Shown here one piece after another: positions 56,025 through 64,000 of a stretch of DNA of 64,000 bases. Source of the stretch: Cinnamomum chago (taxonomy: Eukaryota; Streptophyta; Magnoliopsida; Laurales; Lauraceae); NCBI GenBank assembly GCA_038049695.1, contig CP142455.1:27193501-27257500 (forward strand), in the 5' to 3' direction. A program made the position numbers and the translations under genes. The first letter of the stretch is position 1, and the number at the start of each line of letters is the position of its first letter. The notes beneath the pieces were generated by a model. The model was not told the DNA's origin and did no database searches. It was given only the letters and a program-made list of their open reading frames with translations.

Positions 56025-58579
56025 CTGCAACATGAAAGGAAACATATCCTTTGATCAGTCTAGAAGATAAAAATATACTGGGGTAAAAATAAATGTGCAG
56101 TTACATTACATTTGATCCCTATTCAACTACCTAAACGGCTACACCAATGAAATATGAACACTCAATGCTAACATTACATCTCAAGAAACACTTATTAACA
56201 GTTTTATAGGCAATATTGGCATGCTCATGAAGTAATTACATCTACAGTGGTGACAATAACAGTAGGGTAATTACAGGATCTTTGATGTCCTACATTGTAC
56301 TTCATTTATTATTAATAAATCTGAAATTTTAATATTTAATATTTGTTGTGTTTCTAATTTCAGTTATTATTAATAAATCTAAGTTGCCATAGCCCATAGG
56401 TACCCACATTTATATTTCATTCAGTTAGATGAATAGACTATCGATCTTCAAATGCTTAGATCTTTGGAAAAGAAATTGGTTTAGATCTTGTAGAATCAGT
56501 CCAAAATGTTCATAAGATCCCTCCACAACTTTTTCCAGCACAAAATCTAAAAAATAAGCGGCTTAGGGCCCAAAAACCATAGGACTTAACTCAATAGGTG
56601 ACTAGGGGAGAGTTACCCAGCACCTACCAACTCCAAGTCAACTCATACTCAGCTGATATTTAAAGCCATAACTACGAGGTCTAGGATTTTGGGTAGCAGT
56701 GTTTCCTTAATGGAAAGAAACAAGGATGGCTTTCAGGGTTTTGTGTGGAGTTTCTTTGGAGGAGCTTCTTAGGAGGGATGACAGGGTTACAAGAATTTGG
56801 TCGATCTGACTTGGACAATTGGATAAATGATTTAATAAAAACGCCTACCTTAGAACGCTGAACTTTCTCGGAGAACACCAAGGGCAACATTGATGAAACC
56901 TGTGAGTTACAAACAAATTTAAGACACCGGAAGAGTTGTTTAAATTAGATCAAGAAAGGCTTCACCATAAGTAATGGAAACTAAAAGCACCAGTAACAAA
57001 TATCAGATGAAATGGGATGCACTCAGCACTGAATTGCATTCTCATGAAGAAAACAAATAGGGGTCCCGACTCCTGCGACTTAAGAAACTGTGTATTTCCT
57101 AAAGCCCAATTCTGGACTTTTGCGGCCCACTATGGTTATACATACCAACGAATGTGATGAATGCTATAATGGATGGGGATTCCTTACTAAATCGCCAGGA
57201 TTGAAAGAATATGACCATTTATTTGCCCCATAAGCAATGAACACAACGCCAGTCTAGAGGGAAAAAAGCAAACAAGCAAAAAAAAAAAAAAAAATCTATT
57301 TTAGTATTTTTTATCTTCTAAAGTCTGTTGCTTTTGGGTCATTCCCCATATACAATGCAGCCCAGTTTTAAATAAGCACAAATTGAACTAACGTGCATGG
57401 AATTGTCACTTGTCAGTTCATGGAAATGTTAGATTACCAGAGATTAGAACCCAATAATTCCTCCTTAATCAAAAGACATATTTAAAGGGTAGTTAGAACT
57501 CTTGAGGAAGGCAGTCGCCTTTTTAGCCATTGTTGTTTCAGTCTTTTGAACCATCATGAATACTTAGAAGAATATATGGTTATTTGTTCTGCCAGAATAA
57601 CTAACCCACAGGTGGTTTGGAGTACATCCAAACACAACTCCACTAGTTTGGGATTTGGCTATCTAAGGTAACTTGATTAACAAAATCCAAAGGACATAAA
57701 GTGCACCCATTGTAGCTACTTACCTGAGGATCTACAGCTTGCTTCTCCAAGATTTCTGCCTCAGCAGTTTCTCCCTCATACAAATCCCCTGTACCACTTT
57801 CAAATATCACATAAAAAGAATACCTTAGGGTGTAATACAAATACGAGTTATTTATAAAGATGTAGTTTATATTGAAATTGGGCCTAATAAAAATATAAAG
57901 TTCCATTTGTAATGGACCTTGTTCGAAGGTATTTCAGTTTCCAATGATCGTCATTCTAGACAGAGTTAAAAAGTATTGATGCTTAAATGGTTTTTGCACA
58001 TTTCAGGTAGGACCTGAAACATCCTCATAATGATCTGCAGTAGAAAATGTGAAAATTTTGAAATCCCGCCTTTACTTTCAGTTATTTGTACTGGCAAAGG
58101 ATTGTCATCTTGTTTATTTAAAAGGTTAACAATCTGTTATTTCAGAATACAAACTCTGCTTAATATTTGGTGTAGCGTACATCATGCAGGATGCCAGAAT
58201 AAAAGGCATCTTTGATGTCCTAGATTTATATCATGCAGGACATCAAAAATCTAGGATGCCAGGATCTTTGATGTCCTAGATTTATAGACCATAACATAGT
58301 GAAAGTAGAGAGCTTTAAAGGCCAAAGATAAAAGTTGAAAGTTTTATGTTAATTAGATTTCACTACTAGAGACATGCCTGAAACATGTAAAGAGTTTACT
58401 TGTACGGGACTGAATCAACATGTTGCACTGGCCTGGAGTCACTGGTTCTTCATAGATTCCAATGACCAAGGCCTGGCCAGTTTTCTTTATATTTCCATCA
58501 ACTATGTCATTCATAAAACTGACAGTAGTTAATGTGAGGAATCAAAGAAGATTGATCTCACTGGTACAACTCCAAGCCT
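56025..58579. other. Cargo zone with two unidentified exon-like pieces
   Basis: On the minus strand, 56902 to about 56849 reads VSSMLPLVFSEKVQRSK between an ACAG acceptor and a GTAGG donor. 57805 to 57723 reads FESGTGDLYEGETAEAEILE then KQAVDPQ before a GTAAG donor. Both look like spliced exons of unrecognised genes. Near 58209-58285 the phrase atctttgatgtcctagattt occurs twice and once inverted, and a relative lies at 56278, suggesting a small foldback repeat. The rest is non-coding. Confidence 0.35.
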
Positions 58580-58945
58580 TTATATCTTCTTCTGAGGGCT
58601 ACCTAGATGCATGATAATAAAAGGAAACAGAGTTATGTGATCATCATCATCATCCATCTTTGCTTCTTTTTTTACTTCCTTCTCTACCTTAATTTTGTTA
58701 GGCATGTCCATCTTTGCTTCTTTTTTAACTTCATGTTCTGCCTTAATTTTGTTAGGCACAGAACCAGCCATAAGTTTTGGCTTTTTAACTGAAGAAGAGG
58801 GAGGTGGACTTCTAACTTCACTTGAAGGCCTTTTATTCGATATGGAGGACTTTGAAGGTTGTTTGCAATTTGGATCGCCCTTGCCAGAACCATTTTGCTT
58901 AAGCTTCAAAGACAAAGGCTTATCGTCATCTGAGTCTTGTGAACT
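58580..58945 (-). pseudogene. Captured exon resembling the N-terminal region of DNA topoisomerase I
   Basis: The frame reads SSQDSDDDKPLSLKLKQNGS, GKGDPN, a Ser/Pro/Lys-rich stretch with SSVKKPKL, and DDDDDH near the end. Plant TOP1 N-termini have the same order: an acidic Asp run before KPL, a QNGS block, Lys-rich nuclear-localisation segments, then an Asp run before the core. The copy contains an internal duplication of an NKIKxExEVKKEAKMD unit. The catalytic core and the active Tyr are absent. After the Asp run the frame departs and stops at 58580. Low-complexity charged sequence makes this less certain than the other captured pieces. Confidence 0.6.
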
Positions 58946-60407
<1,462 letters not shown>

Positions 60408-60479
60408 CTGGGTAGTGTTAGAGATAGTAATCAACATGCAAATAAAATACCATTTTGAAAAGAGTAATCATATGCAAAC

Positions 60480-62668
60480 CTGGAGAAGTCGAATCCTGAG
60501 TTCCACCAGAGGTGCCATCCCCACCAACAAAGGAAACTGGATCTATGCCTGCGCGCTCAGCTAACTGGAGGACTAAGCCCTCTAGAAAAATGGTTCTCTT
60601 GCCAAAGTCCGCTACCTGTTGCCGCAATTGAAGTACCTCAGGATCAGGGCCCGTTCGATTCTGGGTTGAACCTGAAGTGGACTTTGTGCGAATGCCAAAA
60701 CCCTTAAGGTAACCCGATCTCTGTCCAAGCACCTTGACGGATATCTGTTCATCGGTCAACGGAGATGTGATGGAGGGTTGGGATTGTTCAGCAGTCACCC
60801 ACACTAATTCCTCCTGCCATTTTTAAACATGTAAAAATCAAATAAAGTGAGTTTAACATATGTATAAAAGTATATTTGTATTGATATATAAAACATGACT
60901 TAGGCATATGTACATGTGTCTTCTGAGCCTCCTCATTTATCCATTGTTTCTTCCCGTGCATATAGTGGGTGTCGTGGTAAAAATCGGAAAATGGCTGCGC
61001 ATGTCCACCATTCTGTGCTCTCTGTTATGACATTAGATATTTCGTTAATAGAAGAATTTAATTTTCATAACTCTGTTAAATGGCAAAAATTCTTAAATCC
61101 GCACTTACGATTATTGAATTATGTGCTAGGAACGATCTAGAGCCGCTCGTATGATTCCACGGCATCTTCGATCGGCTAACTCTCGCTTTCTTTGACTTCT
61201 CCTATATAGAAAATTAAAAAACAATATACTAGTCAAAATAATTTTTAACTAATACAATGATCTTGATCAATAATTGTAGCAGAGATATATACAAAACCAT
61301 TAAAAGTTACCTTCCACTCCATAGTCTCCCACAAATTGTCAATCATCCAAGCCCAGTCATCTGACTTACAAGGCTTTAGTGGGTGGCTCTTTGGATCGGG
61401 CACTCCCTCCTCCAAAAGAGACAAATAGTGGGTATGCAATTCACACTTCCAGTCCCTGTACAGTTTCTGGCACTTCGCATCAACGGCAGCCTTGATGATT
61501 GGATCGTTCACATAGTCCCCGAACTCAAAAAATTGCTGCAATTGCAAAAACAACATGTAATGTGAGACAACAATTAAACTTTAATGATTCTAATTGAATA
61601 TGCATTAAATTATCTCAAATGAAATTACCTGAACTCTCTTTACCACCAACTTCTTGATCCCCTCAGGAACAGACTTCCAGCCTTCTTTCCGAACAGGTGC
61701 CTCATCTCGAATAGCTTCCCCGAGAAGGTTTGCAAAACTAGTGGCAAATTCGCCCTCTGGCGCAAGGCGAGAAGCTGAGATCGAAATTGGGATGGCATGG
61801 CCAAGTTGCCTCCTCAACTTTTCCACCTTCAACCCCCTTGTCTTGCCCCGTACACGGTGGGAGCCCTCGATTGAGGCTGATGCTGTCACAACCACAATAT
61901 TAATTGAGTTAGCATATAACATTAAAAGAATGTACATTTTAAAAAAGACAATAATTCTAAATTTCTCACCAACACTGCTGCCACCCGTACGCGGAGTCAA
62001 AACCTAGTTAGGCTGGCTAGAAGAACTAGTAAGCCGTGTAGGACTACGCGCTCTAGCAATGGATGCCACCTCTGGCATGCCATCTGCATGAGAAGGCGGT
62101 GTGACTCGAGGCTGTGCCGGTGTAGCTTGGCCCGCCCCCACGGACGTGCTCTCTGCACGAGAAGACCGTGTGACTGGAGGTTGTGCCGGTGTCCTCAGGG
62201 CCAGTGCAGCTGCTACAGCGCAAGCATGTCTACTTCGCTTCCCTCGATTCATATGAGTAACCTGTCGCAACACAACAATGAATTATTAGTACATAAATAC
62301 ATAAATAAAGTGAATGAAGTAAAAATTAACAACTAGACACAAATTACCATAATTGCCGGAGACCCAGAAGTCTCATCATCCCCATCATCACCCGTATTTT
62401 CATCCGAAGAAACCAACCCAAAATCACCCTGGGGTGGTCGATATTCTTCGTTGTCATCTTCACCCGGTTTTCTTTTTCCATCTCCATTTTTCCTTTTGCT
62501 CGTTTGACCCAATCCAAAAACGGTATTGGATAAGTGCTTTACCCCCAAAGCATGACATCTCTCGTCTATTTCCATGATGTTCTTACTTCTCACCTTCTCG
62601 TATTCTGTCAACTTTGCCTGTTTGGCCACCCACCCAGGCTTGACATATGTTTTACTTCCCTTGGGCAT
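60480..62668 (-). pseudogene. CACTA second-ORF protein (Transposase_24 / Ptta type) with a premature stop
   Basis: Seven exons can be joined on the minus strand: 62668-62348, 62261-61980, 61882-61629, 61535-61311, 61201-61109, 61012-60914 and 60813-60480. The start MPKGSKTYVKPGWVAKQAKL is followed by an acidic, Lys-rich part, then GKTRGLKVEKLRRQLGHAIP, DWKCELHTHYLSLLEEG, WNHTSGSRSF, HDTHYMHGKKQWINEEA and VLGQRSGYLKGFGIR, the order seen in this family and in 7241-8942. An in-frame TAG at 62004-62006 (after SSSQPN) interrupts exon 2. The last exon ends at a donor and the final exon was not found; the GST fragment lies there instead. It would assist TNP2 by binding the GCCGGC repeats. Confidence 0.8.
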
Positions 62669-62807
62669 TTTTGACAACTATATATGACATACAAGAGAAT
62701 GAATGCATAGGCATATAAAATGAGACATATTTAATGAGCCATGAAATGTAAACCAAAAACTTTATTAATTTAGAACACTTGTCCATGCACAAATCAAAAA
62801 ACAAACA

Positions 62808-64000
62808 CTACACATCATACTCTATATCAGGATCTATATCTGGATTGAACTGGCTACACAGATCGTCTTCATCATCATCATCTATATATTCCGCCATAGT
62901 TTCATCCTCATCATCGCTATGCTCCGCCATTGGCACATCACCATTAACTATCTCTGGCGGAATATCATCCCTACAGTAGTGAACATCCCTATCTTCGACA
63001 CAGATTGGGACAACATCGGTGGTTTCATGCTGCTGGAAGGCCTCGTTAGGCACATCATCCAGTTCTGGTACATCCCACACTCCCCGATGCTTGACTCGTT
63101 CTACGATTCTCCAGTTGTTGCCTTTGCAGGTATCACTGACATAGAAAACTTGCTTTGCTTGGCTTGGTAGGACAAATGGATCATCTTTATACCACCGACC
63201 CGTAACATCAATGCTTGTTATGTGTTGATCGGTATGTATTTTGTTTCTAGTACCGGTGTTGTACCATTCACATTGGAACAGAACCACCCTACTCCCATGC
63301 ATATATGTCAATTCCCAGACTTTGCACAAGTACCCGTAGAAGTCAATTGTCTTCCCAAGATGCTCCCCTTGCACAACCAAACCACTATTCTGGCACTTAC
63401 GCCTGTTCTCGTGATCTCTGGTGTGGAATCGAACACCATTGAATATGCACCTTGAATACAGATAAACTATAGAACCGGGACCATTTGCTAATGACCACAT
63501 TTCATCGGTTGCTTCTGGCGACCCTTGGTTTCGTAAATCATTCATCTACATGAGCAACATGCGGTAAGTTTATTAAGTTGATGACAATTGAGGACCAGTT
63601 AGTTAATGTTTACTGTGTCAATAGGGCATCATATATCTTACCCGTTGCTTGAACCATTTTGGAAATGTGTCTCGCTGTATTTGACTAATGTCATACGCTT
63701 CTGGATTTTGTATTGTATTCCTGTGTTCCCTACTTAAGCCAAAACAATTCATAAGCAAGTAAAAGTAGAGGAAGAATCAACAAGGGAACAATCTATGCAC
63801 ACATGTATTAAAGCCAAAGCACTTACTCGAGATATGGCTTAAACTCTGGACTATTATGCAATACAAACCAGTGAGCCATGTTGAGTTCATTCTGAGAAGG
63901 ATCTAGTGCCCTTGTGATCGGTGCAAAGGGACGAACATTTTGAGTGAAAATATCCATCCCGGGACCACGCACGCCACCATCATCATTTAGTTCGTCTCGA
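62808..64000 (-). CDS. tnp2: TNP2-type CACTA transposase, C-terminal part (runs off the window)
   Basis: Three exons are visible on the minus strand: 64000-63827 (open at the window edge), 63729-63642 and 63545-62808, joined in frame with GT/AG borders. They read PGMDIFTQNVRPFAPITRAL, HWFVLHNSPEFKPYLE, QIQRDTFPKWFKQR and GPGSIVYLYSRCIFNGVRFH, followed by the DUF4216 domain (TIDFYGYLCKVWELTYMHGS, VVLFQCEWYNTG, KQVFYVSDTCKGNNWRIVER). The tail is very acidic (DDDDEDD). No stop breaks the visible part. The catalytic TNP2 core should lie to the right of the window. The spacer to the second ORF is only about 140 bp. Confidence 0.88.

Noticed and set aside
62004..62577. Plus-strand Cys/Arg- and His-rich frames over the second ORF of the right-hand CACTA
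   Set aside because: They overlap spliced exons on the minus strand with recognised family motifs and have no motif of their own.

Overview
This is TE-rich nuclear DNA of a flowering plant. It has plant-specific CACTA (En/Spm) transposase genes with spliced introns, a Copia-type LTR retrotransposon, MITEs, a plant ankyrin/PGG membrane-protein gene, and fragments of typical angiosperm genes (tau GST, PDR-type ABCG transporter, Raf-like MAPKKK, auxin-oxidase-like dioxygenase). The species cannot be assigned from the sequence alone. I saw no rRNA, tRNA, CRISPR array or prokaryotic feature. Layout: 1-6684 holds Copia-type LTR pieces, two partial in plus orientation and one complete in minus orientation, with a minus-strand gag remnant beside the complete one. 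6685-26766 is a nest: an outer CACTA element (second-ORF pseudogene at 7241-8942, 3' terminus at 26766) is interrupted by a 16,404-bp inner CACTA at 9006-25409 that is flanked by an ATA target duplication. 26767-35231 holds non-coding repeats, an LTR fragment, a Tourist-like MITE, and the only convincing complete host gene, an ankyrin-repeat/PGG protein of three exons (30146-35231), with a ribonucleotide-reductase R2 pseudogene in its first intron. 35232-47393 is mostly empty, with a foldback MITE and an RTE-type LINE tail. 47394-49898 is a 2.5-kb non-autonomous CACTA with perfect TAT duplications. 49899-53027 holds a broken 2-oxoglutarate dioxygenase 5' fragment and two tandem duplications. 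From 53028 to beyond the right edge lies a third large CACTA whose genes run on the minus strand. The main discovery candidate is gene capture by the two large CACTA elements. The inner element (9006-25409) carries TNP2 (broken by one nonsense codon and one frameshift), an apparently intact second ORF, and intron-containing fragments of four unrelated host genes: a CDK-like kinase C-terminus (antisense, inside the presumed TNP2 leader intron), glutaminyl-tRNA synthetase, a PDR-type ABCG transporter and a Raf-like MAPKKK. The element at 53028-64000 has the same order in mirror image: TNP2, second ORF, then a cargo zone with an ABCC transporter exon, a probable DNA topoisomerase I exon, a tau-class GST 5' end and unidentified exon-like pieces, then the terminal repeats. 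In both, most cargo lies between the second ORF and the 3' end, mostly in the sense of the transposase genes and with splice sites kept, which suggests capture as DNA and a possible source of chimeric transcripts. Assignments come from reading the translations and recalling family motifs; no database search was run.
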